A DNA stretch of 64,000 bases from UBA6059 sp964351595 (GTDB lineage Bacteria > Bacteroidota > Bacteroidia > Cytophagales > Cyclobacteriaceae), in contig CAYGOT010000017.1 in NCBI GenBank assembly GCA_964351595.1, forward strand, positions 1-64,000, in the 5' to 3' direction. Each line of letters starts with the position of its first letter. Position 1 is the first letter of the stretch. Under the pieces are notes generated by a model, which saw only the letters and a list, made by a program, of their open reading frames with translations, had not been told where the DNA came from and did no database searches. The translations under genes were made by a program, and so were the position numbers. This document shows, piece by piece, positions 7,387 through 17,215 of the stretch.

Positions 7387-9815
7387 CCGCCTCTCAGCTA
7401 CCAGAAATAGCCTCTGGTCGGTGGCTTACTTTCGTTGAGGATCGTCCTTTGGAGCGGCTAATCACCGATACACGCCACCTACCGGAATCTGATGGGGCGG
7501 TCTTTATTGCCATAGACGGAGCGAATCATGATGGACATCACTACATCGATCAGGCATATACTGCCGGCATTCGAACCTTCGTCATTGAGAAGAAAGTAGC
7601 AATTCAACAATGGCCGGAAGCTAACTTTTGGCTGGCTCCATCGTCTGTGGGTGCTCTTCAGCAACTGGCAGCTTTCAAGAGGAATCAGTACGCAATAGAT
7701 ATGATCGGCATTACAGGCTCCAACGGAAAGACTATCGTCAAAGAGTGGCTTTCAGCAATACTCCAGGACAAGCGAAGAGTGGTGAAGAGCCCCAAAAGCT
7801 TCAATTCCCAAATTGGGGTACCGCTATCGGTTTGGCAGATGAGTGGGGCGCATGATTTGGGGATTTTTGAAGCAGGAATATCAAAGACTGGTGAGATGAG
7901 TGCTCTGGAGCATGTCATCAAACCCACTATTGGGCTGCTTACTAATATAGGCAGTGCTCATGATGCCGGGTTCAATTCGAGAAAAGAGAAACTTCAGGAA
8001 AAAATCAAGCTCTTTAAGGATTCAAAGGCGATTATCTATTGTGCTGATCACCCTATGGTAGATAGAGAGCTGAAGGCCGCATATCACGATAAAAAACTGA
8101 TAGCTTGGTCAACAAGTCCTGGAGAATCAGGCATTGATATTGCCTACCGGGAGAATACAATCACTCTGGATGGGGCCCTGGGACAATATTCATTGACGTC
8201 ACCATTTACTGATAAGTCGTCACTTGAGAATCTTAGTCATATAGTGGTACTGCTTAGGCACCTGGGGTTTGATTTTTCATTTATCCAGCAAAAGATTTTG
8301 GGTCTAACGCAGGTGAAGATGCGACTGGAGCTCAAAGAGGGTATTCATCAGACCTACCTCATTGATGATAGCTACAACAATGACCTCAGCGGACTGAAAG
8401 TGGCCCTTGGCTTCCTGGCACGGCAGAAGCAGTACCGGAAAAAGACATTGATATTAGCACCCATCGAACAGGCCTCAGAGTCTGATGATGCTTTATATAT
8501 TGAAGTGGCTAAGCTGTTGTCCGAGTTTGACGTCAACCGTCTGGTTGGGATAGGGAGTTTGATAACCAACCACCTTGGCGACATCTCATTAGAGAAAGAG
8601 TTTTATCCAGACCTTGAGACCTACTTTCGCAACAAACCAAAGTTCACGCAGGAGGTCATACTAGTAAAGGGAGCAAGGAACTATCATCTCGAAAAAATCG
8701 TCGCTGACCTTCAGCAAAAGCGCCATGATACATTGCTCGAGATCAACCTGGAGGCGCTGGTTCATAATCTCAATGTATATCGTCAAAGGTTAAAGCCCGA
8801 AACCAAGCTGATGGTAATGGTGAAGGCCATGGCTTACGGTTCGGGTATACGTGAGATTGCGCAGGTACTGGAGCATCAAAAAGTGGATTATTTGGGTGTA
8901 GCCTACACTGATGAGGGGGTTGAGCTCCGAAAGAATGGCATTACCCTGCCCATTATGGTAATGAACCCATCTGCCGACAGTTTTGAATTGATCGATGAGT
9001 ATCGGCTTGAGCCGGAGATATACGATATCACGCAGTTGGAGGCTTATATTAACCATTTCAAAAACTCAGGGTCTAAGCCAGGTATTCATCTGAAACTGGA
9101 GACGGGAATGCATCGGCTCGGTATTTTGCCTCATCAGATGGATGATCTCATTGACCTCCTATCGGAAAATGAAGTGCCTATGGCCGGAGTTCTGACTCAC
9201 CTGGCAGGGGCAGAGGATCCTCAGCATGACAATTACTCCCATGCTCAGGTGAAGCAATTTCTGGAGGGCCATCAAAAAATATCATCTGTTCTTAAGAACA
9301 GACCTCTACAGCATGTAGTGAACTCGCCAGGCGTTTTGAGATTTCCCGAATATCATTTTGACATGGTGCGCCTGGGCATTGGTATTTATGGATTTGACTC
9401 CTCTGAGGAAATTCAGGGGTTGTTACGGGAGGTGGGCACGCTAAAGACTTTCATTTCGCGTATTGAGATTATCGAGGAGGACGAATCTGTTGGATACGGC
9501 CGAGCCTGGAAAGCATCACAAAGAACCACTGTGGCCACATTGCCGATTGGGTATGCTGACGGATACAGGAGGGTATTCAGCAATGGCATAGGGAAGGTCG
9601 GCTTAAATGGGAGATTGGTACCTGTCATCGGCAATGTCTGCATGGACATGTGCATGATAGACGTATCCGGGGTGGCATGTAAAGTGGGTGATGAGGTGAT
9701 CATTTTTGGTCAAAACCCGACTATTAGGGATCTGGCAGAATGGGCCGATACGATCCCTTACGAAATACTCACGAATGTAAGCGCCAGGGTAAGGCGTACC
9801 TATGTTTCCGAGTAG
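7359..9815 (+). CDS. murF-alr: MurF-alanine racemase fusion
   Basis: The 818-residue bifunctional enzyme is of the type usual in Bacteroidota. The N-terminal half is MurF, which joins D-Ala-D-Ala to the UDP-MurNAc-tripeptide: Mur ligase ATP loop GITGSNGKT near residue 120 and SYNNDLSGLKVAL. The C-terminal half (from about residue 455) is a PLP-dependent alanine racemase that supplies D-alanine: the PLP lysine in MVMVKAMAYGSG, the catalytic tyrosine in VGYGRAW, LPIGYADG and IGNVCMDM. Fusing the two links D-Ala supply to its use in peptidoglycan. The protein is cytoplasmic. The start overlaps the GNAT gene upstream. Confidence 0.95.
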   Translation: MGDDTGNKLTASQLPEIASGRWLTFVEDRPLERLITDTRHLPESDGAVFIAIDGANHDGHHYIDQAYTAGIRTFVIEKKVAIQQWPEANFWLAPSSVGALQQLAAFKRNQYAIDMIGITGSNGKTIVKEWLSAILQDKRRVVKSPKSFNSQIGVPLSVWQMSGAHDLGIFEAGISKTGEMSALEHVIKPTIGLLTNIGSAHDAGFNSRKEKLQEKIKLFKDSKAIIYCADHPMVDRELKAAYHDKKLIAWSTSPGESGIDIAYRENTITLDGALGQYSLTSPFTDKSSLENLSHIVVLLRHLGFDFSFIQQKILGLTQVKMRLELKEGIHQTYLIDDSYNNDLSGLKVALGFLARQKQYRKKTLILAPIEQASESDDALYIEVAKLLSEFDVNRLVGIGSLITNHLGDISLEKEFYPDLETYFRNKPKFTQEVILVKGARNYHLEKIVADLQQKRHDTLLEINLEALVHNLNVYRQRLKPETKLMVMVKAMAYGSGIREIAQVLEHQKVDYLGVAYTDEGVELRKNGITLPIMVMNPSADSFELIDEYRLEPEIYDITQLEAYINHFKNSGSKPGIHLKLETGMHRLGILPHQMDDLIDLLSENEVPMAGVLTHLAGAEDPQHDNYSHAQVKQFLEGHQKISSVLKNRPLQHVVNSPGVLRFPEYHFDMVRLGIGIYGFDSSEEIQGLLREVGTLKTFISRIEIIEEDESVGYGRAWKASQRTTVATLPIGYADGYRRVFSNGIGKVGLNGRLVPVIGNVCMDMCMIDVSGVACKVGDEVIIFGQNPTIRDLAEWADTIPYEILTNVSARVRRTYVSE

Positions 9816-10102
9816 CCAACGAGCAACCCGGCAGCTTCTGAGAGTCGGTTTCGGGCCTACCTATCTGCATAGACTTTGTCAAAGACAATCCGATTATTCT
9901 TCAGGTTATGCCTTAACATTTACTTCCTTCCGAACCGCTGCGACACATTTTTACTTTGTCATATCCCCATAACCAGATTTTAAATTGAGGTTCTGATCAA
10001 AATCATTTTTTGAGCGTAAGCTATCTTCTCCAAAACATTGGTCAATTCCTCAGCAGGACTTACCTTTGGCTCCTATCTTTAATCAATCTAAATAAACAAA
10101 GC

Positions 10103-10321
10103 ATGAAGACAGCCGCTCAATTGAAGCTTGGAGAGAAAGGCATAGTTGCAGGATTCAGCGATAGCGACATGTCTCTCAAGCTCATAGAGATGGGTGTACT
10201 TCCAGGGCAGGAGATCCAGTTTCAGTTTGCGGCACCTTTCAACGGTCCCAGGTGCTTTAGGCTAAGGGGCTACAGTCTCTCCCTGCGCCTCAATGAAGCG
10301 GAAGCTATTTCTCTCAACTAA
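10103..10321 (+). CDS. feoA: Ferrous iron transport protein FeoA
   Basis: The 72-residue protein starts at ATG 10103; the frame is open to 10010 but the extra residues do not belong to the family. It is a single SH3-like FeoA domain with LKLGEKGIVAGF, LKLIEMGVLPGQEI and RGYSLSLRLNEAEAI. FeoA binds or modulates FeoB in the Fe(II) transport complex. It lies two bases upstream of feoB. A weak promoter-like TTACTTTG occurs at 9951-9958. No convincing Fur box was seen. Confidence 0.93.
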   Translation: MKTAAQLKLGEKGIVAGFSDSDMSLKLIEMGVLPGQEIQFQFAAPFNGPRCFRLRGYSLSLRLNEAEAISLN

Positions 10322-10323
10322 GA

Positions 10324-12438
10324 ATGGCTGGTTCGATGCTCAAAGTAGCCCTTGTAGGCAATCCCAATTCTGGTAAGTCATCGTTATTCAACCAGCTTAC
10401 GGGCCTCAATCAAAAGGTAGGCAACTTCCCAGGCGTCACCGTAGATATGAAGTCCGGTATAGCCCCTATCGGGAATGGCTCTAACATTGAATTACTCGAC
10501 TTACCCGGAACCTACAGCATCTATCCAAGGTCACTGGATGAGCGTGTGGTTATCAACTTACTGAGCAACAGTGCTCATACGGAGTATCCTGATGTGGTGG
10601 TCGTAGTAGTGGATGCCTCAAGCCTGGAGAGAAATCTGCTGCTTTTCACAGAGATCAAGGATCTCGGAATCCCTACGGTTCTTGCACTCAATATGATGGA
10701 TGTAGCAGGGAAGTCAGGTTTTGAAATAGACTCAGAAGCGTTGGCTGATTCCCTGAGCTGCCCCGTAGTGGTGATCAACGCGAGAGAGGGTATTGGTCTC
10801 GATAATCTCAAAAAAGCCATCGCCGAAACAGCTGGCGATAACGTGGCGTTCAAAAGTTTCTACGCTGCTGAGGAGTTGTCACCTGAGCTTGTTGGGGCTA
10901 TTCAAGAGAGATATCCACATAAGAATAGCTACCGTGCCTATCAAATGGCACAGCAGCTCAATGACCTCAGCTTTCTATCCCCTGAAGAAAAGGAATGGGT
11001 CGCCGGGATCAAGGCGCAATATGACTTTCAGGATAAAAAACTACAAGAGCAAGAGACACTAGATCGCTTTGCCCTTATCAGGAAAATGCTTGACAAATCC
11101 TTAGTGATCCGGCCGGTGAAAGCAGGCCGGTCATTGACGGATCGACTGGACAAAATCTTTACCCACAAAGTCTATGGCTATGCCATATTTCTAAGTGTAC
11201 TTTTTCTGATTTTCCAGGCCATTTTCGCCTGGGCAGAGCCTTTCATGGATATAATTGATAGTGGGTTTGGTGAACTGAGTGGCTGGGTTCATAACAGCTT
11301 GCCCGAAGGCATACTCAATGATCTTATTGCAGAGGGGATCATTCCAGGCCTTGGAGGGGTAGTGATCTTCATTCCACAGATTGCTTTGCTTTTTGCATTC
11401 ATTGCGATACTCGAGGAGTCTGGCTACATGGCCAGAGTTGTCTTCTTGATGGACCGTATTATGATCAAGTTTGGTCTCAATGGTAAGAGCGTTGTGCCGT
11501 TGATTTCAGGGATGGCTTGTGCTATTCCCGCCATCATGGCGACACGTACGATAGATAGTTGGAAAGATCGGCTTATTACCATATTCGTGACCCCCTTCAT
11601 GAGTTGCTCGGCCAGATTACCTGTCTACGCGATCTTGATAGCCTTGGTCGTGCCTGACAAGACTTTATTCGGGCTGATCAATCTTCAGGGCCTAACCCTC
11701 ATGGCCATGTACTTATTGGGTTTTGTGATGGCAATATTGTCTGCATATGTCATGAAGCAGCTCCTGAATACCAGAGAGCGCAGCTACTTTATGATGGAGC
11801 TGCCCATTTATCGTTCACCACGCTGGGGCAATGTGGGCATCACGGTATTAGAGAAAAGCAAGACCTTCGTTTTTGAGGCTGGAAAAATCATCCTTGCGAT
11901 CTCGATTGTCTTATGGGTGCTGGCAAGCTACGGGCCAGGTGAAGAGTTTGATCGAGCAGAAGAGCAGGTACGCACGGCACAGCCCAAATTAGACGAAGCT
12001 GCCATGAATGATGCCATCGCGGCGTATCAGCTGGAGCAGTCATACGCAGGCCATCTTGGCAAGTTGATCGAACCCGTGATCAAGCCACTGGGCTATGATT
12101 GGAAGATCGGCATTGCCTTGATCACCTCATTTGCAGCCAGGGAGGTGTTCGTAGGTACTATCGCGACTATTTATAGTGTAGGTTCTGATTTCGAAGATGA
12201 AGGCACGATCAAGAGCCGGCTGAGAGATGAAGTTAACCCAGAGACAGGCGGCCCAATGTATACGCCTGCTTTAGGATTTTCACTTATGGTTTTTTACGTT
12301 TTTGCCATGCAATGTATGAGCACGCTGGCGGTCGTATATCGAGAAACAAGAGGCTGGAAGTGGCCAATGCTTCAGCTGATTTACATGTCAGCAGTGGCGT
12401 ACTTGTCTGCTTTTATTGTTTATCAGTGGCTAAGCTAG
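10324..12438 (+). CDS. feoB: Ferrous iron permease FeoB
   Basis: The 704-residue inner-membrane Fe(II) transporter has an N-terminal G domain (GNPNSGKS at residues 12-19, LPGTYS, NMMD). A GDI-like linker follows, then two Gate motifs within about eight membrane helices (LEESGYMARVVFLMDRI, GMACAIPAIMATR, FMSCSARLPVY). The length is typical for the shorter FeoB class. No feoC follows. The last 26 bases overlap the convergent gene at 12413, so antisense contact of the two 3' ends is expected. Confidence 0.96.
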   Translation: MAGSMLKVALVGNPNSGKSSLFNQLTGLNQKVGNFPGVTVDMKSGIAPIGNGSNIELLDLPGTYSIYPRSLDERVVINLLSNSAHTEYPDVVVVVVDASSLERNLLLFTEIKDLGIPTVLALNMMDVAGKSGFEIDSEALADSLSCPVVVINAREGIGLDNLKKAIAETAGDNVAFKSFYAAEELSPELVGAIQERYPHKNSYRAYQMAQQLNDLSFLSPEEKEWVAGIKAQYDFQDKKLQEQETLDRFALIRKMLDKSLVIRPVKAGRSLTDRLDKIFTHKVYGYAIFLSVLFLIFQAIFAWAEPFMDIIDSGFGELSGWVHNSLPEGILNDLIAEGIIPGLGGVVIFIPQIALLFAFIAILEESGYMARVVFLMDRIMIKFGLNGKSVVPLISGMACAIPAIMATRTIDSWKDRLITIFVTPFMSCSARLPVYAILIALVVPDKTLFGLINLQGLTLMAMYLLGFVMAILSAYVMKQLLNTRERSYFMMELPIYRSPRWGNVGITVLEKSKTFVFEAGKIILAISIVLWVLASYGPGEEFDRAEEQVRTAQPKLDEAAMNDAIAAYQLEQSYAGHLGKLIEPVIKPLGYDWKIGIALITSFAAREVFVGTIATIYSVGSDFEDEGTIKSRLRDEVNPETGGPMYTPALGFSLMVFYVFAMQCMSTLAVVYRETRGWKWPMLQLIYMSAVAYLSAFIVYQWLS

Positions 12439-15274
12439 CCCTGGCTGATTTGTCGATTCTGTAGCCGCCTACGCCGGTTCCGACAAGCCCGGCAGTACTG
12501 ACTCCCTCTATTTTCAGGTTTACCCAGGTGTTCCTATCGGAATTATAAAACTCTACAAAAGCTTCACCATTTTCATCAAGGGTGATTTCCGGTTCCCAAT
12601 GCAAAGTATTTCTTAAATCCGGTTCAGCATTGATGATCTCCATTTCAGTTTCGTACCTGCGTCCTTCAAAAACCCTGGGGAAGGAGTAGTTATTGACGAT
12701 AGTGAAATGTGCCTCTTCGTTTTCGATAGTATTCTCTAACTCCTTCTTTGTGGTAACAAACACTACTCCTGCCTGCGCGCGACCACCGTAGACAGTTGCT
12801 GCCCGGCTACCCTTCATTACAGTCACAAACTCGATCATTTCAGGGCGCAGGTAGTTGAGGCGATTGTAGTCATGACCCACTGGAGTGCCATTCAGAATAA
12901 AAAGCACACCATTGGCCTCATCAAAATTATCTTGTGTCGTCTGACCTATTTGTTCGACGGCACCCGTAGCATCATCTACACGAGTCAGTGTGAACCCACC
13001 GACTGTAGTCGCCCGTCCTCGCAATGACCGGAAGAATACATTTCCAGTTGAAAAATCAACACTCGGCACGTTAGTCACCTGGCGTAAGATGCCAAGGAAG
13101 TCATCTGAATTTCGCAACTCCTCCCCTGACTTAGAATCGGTTGAGAAGTTCTTAAATTCCTTGACGACCTCATCTATTTTTTCTGGTAAGAGACGCTTTT
13201 CTTCAATCAATATCTCATGAAGAAGCTTGTAATCTCCCAGGTCTTTGAGAAAGCTCAACCGATCGCCGGTATAATAAATAGAGTTGAAGCGAATTCTGTC
13301 TTCGGAGATTTGTTCTGCATCCTTGAGAGGATGGTTCTCCAGATACTGTGGAATAAACTGATCATCCAGGTACTCTTTCAACTCTATCTTCACGTTCTGC
13401 TTACCTTTTCTTGACAGGGCACTAAAGAGCACTTCCGAAGGATTGTGGTCAAGGTTGGTTTTGTCGAAATAGAAAGACCCGTTTACTCCGGTGTTCACAT
13501 CAAAGCTCTGATAGGTCCCGGACTGGACGATACTGATTTTAGCGCCCTCAACCGGCTTACCCCAGTTATTGACCACCTGACCTTCGAAGTAATCTCGGCT
13601 TATGGCTTTTTGATACTTTACAGAGTCACTTAGGATTTGACTGAAGTCAAACTTGCGCCAGCCATCAGTCATTAGCACTAGGTCTAACTCTTCTCGTGTC
13701 TCTTCCGATTCATCAAAGTAGTCGGAGACATTGGGAACCCCACCTGGCATCTCAGAGTCGAGGTACAAATGACTGAATATGTCCGTGCCCTTATTGCGAG
13801 AGAGGAAGGAGTACATATTGTCATATGCCGTCATGGATAGGTTGGCAGTTACTGGCTGACCCTCTGGATCGGTAACTTTTATTTTAGCCCGCACCTTTTC
13901 TCTCGGACCGTAGGTACGCTTATCTGTGATGAGTTCCACATTCAGCTTTCTATTCCGATTGACAAATGCCAGTCGCTCGGCTTGGGGTATACCATTGGTA
14001 TCAAAGAGCGTGATTTGTACTATTCCGGTAGGGAGGTTGCTCGTAGGTATGGTGACGAAGGCTTCATCTTTTAGATTACCGGAGAGCGACCAGTAAATCT
14101 GATTGCGCACCATCGCTGTGAGGAACACGCGTTCTTTTCTTTTGGTATCAGAGGAGGATACACGTACGTTGAGCACCTGGTCGGACTGACCAACCACACT
14201 TAGGCCAAGACCGCCTTGAGCTATATTTCTAATTGGGAATTTGTTTTCCTTGATCTCGGGAGAGGTGACTACCAGATAGTAGAGGCTGTCATTGGGAAAG
14301 AAATTAAAATCTCCCATACCTCTATGCCTTGTAGACACATTAGCCACTTTCTGTCCCGAGCTGGACTCTATCCTACCGGAAATTGTAACCGGGTTCCCAA
14401 ACTTGTCGGTAGCCCGAAACGCAACCCTTGAGCTGACAGCTTTAATAATTTTACCCCCCTCAGGAAAAAAGTCAACATTGAGGCTAGGTACATCTACGGG
14501 GATCACAGCATCTACCGCGATAGTCTGATCTTCGTAAAGTGATGAGATTTCTGCGGTATAGCTGCTGGCCTCTTGATTTTCTGGTAAGGTGTATCGTATA
14601 TAGAAGCTACCATTGTTGAGACCATAGCCACTGCCAGTTTGAACCTCTTCTCCATCCGCCTTAATCGAAAACTCATATTGCAATTCTTTGGTATCGGAAG
14701 GCGCTGTAGTCGAAGTTAACACCTTGATCGCCACCTCCTGACCGGGATAGTAGATGGAGTCGCTAAAGGCCAAATCCAGCGTTACCTTAGGCATAATCAT
14801 TTCCACCGGGGCAAGTTTCTTCACCTGCACATACCTGCTGAAGATCTGGGGATCATCATAGTTTTTCATCCAGCTGGTATAGGCTGTGATCTGATAGTTA
14901 CCATCATCCATCACTTCCGGTAGCGTGAGATCACCGGCGCTATAGCCATTTCTAATAATAAACTTATCCTCACTCACCAGGCTACCCTCATCGTCAAGTA
15001 CGCTCACGAAGAGCGTCTTCGATCGTTCAATTGGCCGGAAAGAGATAGCATCCAGAATGTACCCCTTAAACCAAATGTCATCACCCGGTTGGTAGACTTC
15101 CTTGTCTAACTGTAGATATATTTTTTCCGATGGCCGGGCGTCATTGAACTTTGACAGCCGATCGCTAAGTTCTATAATGAATCGCTCGTCGATCGAAATA
15201 AAACCGACTGTGGCAATGAGTAGTATCGTGCCTAAAATAAGTTTTGGCAAAGCAGTCTTGTAGCGGTTTACCAT
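12413..15274 (-). CDS. MG2/TonB-plug outer-envelope protein
   Basis: The 953-residue exported protein has an N-terminal signal/anchor (about residues 10-27). An alpha-2-macroglobulin-type MG2 domain follows (EKIYLQLDKEVYQPGDDIWFKGYIL), then several beta-sandwich domains. A TonB-receptor plug-like domain lies near the C-terminus (VLFILNGTPVG, LNYLRPEMIEFVTVMKGSRAATVYGGRAQAGVVFVTT) and a short beta-rich tail closes the protein. There is no TonB-dependent beta-barrel, so it is not a complete receptor. Such proteins are common in Bacteroidota and may help protein or metal uptake at the outer membrane, but the role is unproven. It overlaps feoB tail to tail. Confidence 0.75.
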   Translation of the reverse strand: MVNRYKTALPKLILGTILLIATVGFISIDERFIIELSDRLSKFNDARPSEKIYLQLDKEVYQPGDDIWFKGYILDAISFRPIERSKTLFVSVLDDEGSLVSEDKFIIRNGYSAGDLTLPEVMDDGNYQITAYTSWMKNYDDPQIFSRYVQVKKLAPVEMIMPKVTLDLAFSDSIYYPGQEVAIKVLTSTTAPSDTKELQYEFSIKADGEEVQTGSGYGLNNGSFYIRYTLPENQEASSYTAEISSLYEDQTIAVDAVIPVDVPSLNVDFFPEGGKIIKAVSSRVAFRATDKFGNPVTISGRIESSSGQKVANVSTRHRGMGDFNFFPNDSLYYLVVTSPEIKENKFPIRNIAQGGLGLSVVGQSDQVLNVRVSSSDTKRKERVFLTAMVRNQIYWSLSGNLKDEAFVTIPTSNLPTGIVQITLFDTNGIPQAERLAFVNRNRKLNVELITDKRTYGPREKVRAKIKVTDPEGQPVTANLSMTAYDNMYSFLSRNKGTDIFSHLYLDSEMPGGVPNVSDYFDESEETREELDLVLMTDGWRKFDFSQILSDSVKYQKAISRDYFEGQVVNNWGKPVEGAKISIVQSGTYQSFDVNTGVNGSFYFDKTNLDHNPSEVLFSALSRKGKQNVKIELKEYLDDQFIPQYLENHPLKDAEQISEDRIRFNSIYYTGDRLSFLKDLGDYKLLHEILIEEKRLLPEKIDEVVKEFKNFSTDSKSGEELRNSDDFLGILRQVTNVPSVDFSTGNVFFRSLRGRATTVGGFTLTRVDDATGAVEQIGQTTQDNFDEANGVLFILNGTPVGHDYNRLNYLRPEMIEFVTVMKGSRAATVYGGRAQAGVVFVTTKKELENTIENEEAHFTIVNNYSFPRVFEGRRYETEMEIINAEPDLRNTLHWEPEITLDENGEAFVEFYNSDRNTWVNLKIEGVSTAGLVGTGVGGYRIDKSARASLATDKQ

Positions 15275-15310
15275 AGGCGAATTGGTTTATTTTTGGTGGT
15301 TTATTACTCT

Positions 15311-15339
15311 CCTACGTAGGTGTAGATACGAGTCTACAC
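15311..15339. promoter_or_regulatory. Palindromes in the divergent 15274/15357 spacer
   Basis: CCTACGTAGG at 15311-15320 is a perfect palindrome. It abuts GTGTAGA-TACGAG-TCTACAC at 15320-15339, a 7-6-7 inverted repeat. They lie in the 82-base spacer between divergent genes, where a regulator could act on both. The regulator is unknown. Confidence 0.35.
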
Positions 15340-15356
15340 AACATATAGATTAAACA

Positions 15357-17183
15357 ATGACGTCCCTAGCTAACCCTTATCTCCAGTTCAAAGACAAAGT
15401 CAAAGTCTGCGAAGCACAAATAAAAGTACTTAAAAATCGGCTCAACTCTCTGACCATCAGCCGACTGGTTGTTTTTTTGCTGTTAGTTGCGCTTACTATC
15501 TACTTCTTATCAGAAAAAGAGGGTTTGACATTGGTTGTTAGCATTGCACTAACTGGTCCCTTATTCATTTGGCTTGTCTTTTCATATCACAAGACGAAGA
15601 CACGACTGCAAATCTCAGAGCACCTTAAGCAGATTAATGAGGAAGAGCTTCAGCGGTTAGAAGGAAACCTGGCGGGCCTGGATGATGGTATCACTCATCT
15701 CGACAAAGAACACCCCTTTGCGCTCGACCTGGACATCTTTGGAAGCCCCTCGCTTTACCAGCTGATCAATCGGACAACTACCAAAAAAGGGAACAGAAAG
15801 CTGGTCGAAGCGCTTCTCGAGCATATCGACAGTGGAAAAATCGGCGAAAGGCAACAAGCCTTCAGGGAATTGAGCGAAGAACTGGAATTCCGTCAGGAGC
15901 TGGAGGCACAGGGGAGATATTACAAGGCGAAAGACGAGAAGGCCAGGATTGACAGCAATGATACGGCGCTCATCAACTGGATAGGTGATCGCGAGCGGTT
16001 GGGTAGCAAAAATCTATTCACGGCATTCAACATCATATCACCACTAACGTCATTCATCCTGATCGGACTATATCCGGAGTTTGCTGTTCACGTGGTTCTA
16101 GGGTTTATCTTCTTTCATTATGTGGTCATGGTTGGGTTTGTTTCCAGGGTTAGCAAAATGTCCAGAGAAGTAACCAGATCACTAAATCTCATTAAAATTT
16201 ATAAGGAGATCATTCTAAAATTTGAAGCTCAAAAGTACAAGAGCTCCGAGCTGGTACGCCTCCAGGCCAGACTTGGTCAAGACGGAAGGTCTGCGAGTAA
16301 GATCCTAAAACAGCTGGAAAATATCCTTCAGAACTTCGATAATAGGGCCAATATGATCTACCGCCTTGTCAATGGAGTGCTAATGCTGGATCTCTACTGG
16401 TACGTCAAGGCACTGGAATGGAAGGATCAATACGGAGAGTTGATGCTTGACTGGATTGAGGTAGCTGCCGAGCTGGAGATGATGTGTAGCCTGTCGGCGT
16501 TTGTATATGCACATCCCCAGTTCGTATTTCCAGAATTGAGGGAAGAGGGGCAGTATCATATCGAGGCTGTTGACTTAGGACATCCGCTCATCCCTCAGGA
16601 TAAACGTATCACCAATAATTTTAAAGTGACCGGAGAAGGCACGGTTGGCCTTGTGACTGGCTCTAATATGTCTGGAAAGAGTACTTTCTTACGGACAGTA
16701 GGTCTCAATATTGTGCTAGCGCAAATGGGCTTACCAGTATGCGCTACCAAATTCATCTGGGCACCCATCAAAGTGTTTTCAGGTATGAGGACCCAAGACG
16801 ATCTTGGTGAAAGTGTGAGCTCATTCTATGCTGAGCTTAAGCGCATACGGCAGCTACTCGACCTGACGAGCGATACGCCGGCCTTCTATCTGCTGGATGA
16901 GATACTAAAGGGCACTAATTCCGACGATCGACACAAGGGTGCTATGGCATTGATTGCACAGCTATCAGAGCGATCGGCCATCGGGTTGATCTCAACGCAC
17001 GACCTGGCGCTAGGTAAGCTGGACGAAACCAATCCGAAACTGATCAACTACAGCTTTAACAGCCGACTGGATAATGGTGACCTGATATTTGACTACCGCA
17101 TATCCGACGGGATATGTCGTAGCTTCAATGCCTCTGTACTGATGCAAAAAATGGGCATCATCCCAACTTCTCCGACCTCTTAG
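15357..17183 (+). CDS. Membrane-anchored MutS-like ATPase
   Basis: The 608-residue protein has a C-terminal MutS core/ATPase: Walker A TGSNMSGKST at 434-443, Walker B YLLDEILKGTN at 511-521, and a conserved His in STHDL at about 548. The mismatch-recognition domain I of MutS is absent. Two hydrophobic hairpins are present instead, at about 36-76 and 222-262, so it is probably held in the membrane with its ATPase in the cytoplasm. Such MutS-related proteins are common in Bacteroidota and their role is unclear; canonical mismatch repair is unlikely. It stands alone, with purK starting from its own promoter right behind it. Confidence 0.8.
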   Translation: MTSLANPYLQFKDKVKVCEAQIKVLKNRLNSLTISRLVVFLLLVALTIYFLSEKEGLTLVVSIALTGPLFIWLVFSYHKTKTRLQISEHLKQINEEELQRLEGNLAGLDDGITHLDKEHPFALDLDIFGSPSLYQLINRTTTKKGNRKLVEALLEHIDSGKIGERQQAFRELSEELEFRQELEAQGRYYKAKDEKARIDSNDTALINWIGDRERLGSKNLFTAFNIISPLTSFILIGLYPEFAVHVVLGFIFFHYVVMVGFVSRVSKMSREVTRSLNLIKIYKEIILKFEAQKYKSSELVRLQARLGQDGRSASKILKQLENILQNFDNRANMIYRLVNGVLMLDLYWYVKALEWKDQYGELMLDWIEVAAELEMMCSLSAFVYAHPQFVFPELREEGQYHIEAVDLGHPLIPQDKRITNNFKVTGEGTVGLVTGSNMSGKSTFLRTVGLNIVLAQMGLPVCATKFIWAPIKVFSGMRTQDDLGESVSSFYAELKRIRQLLDLTSDTPAFYLLDEILKGTNSDDRHKGAMALIAQLSERSAIGLISTHDLALGKLDETNPKLINYSFNSRLDNGDLIFDYRISDGICRSFNASVLMQKMGIIPTSPTS

Positions 17184-17189
17184 ATTCTA

Positions 17190-17197
17190 TATCTTTG
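17190..17197 (+). promoter_or_regulatory. -7 promoter element of purK
   Basis: TATCTTTG is a perfect TAnnTTTG box, seven bases past the stop of the MutS-like gene. It predicts a start near 17201 and a leader of about 15 bases. TTC at 17168-17170 is an imperfect -33 element at about 19 bases. Confidence 0.55.
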
Positions 17198-17215
17198 CCG
17201 ACCAACAATCTACGA

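Noticed and set aside
9816..10102. Regulatory RNA or Fur box before feoA
   Set aside because: Only a weak TTACTTTG box and a short TGAT-ATCA dyad were seen; neither is enough to call an operator or riboswitch.
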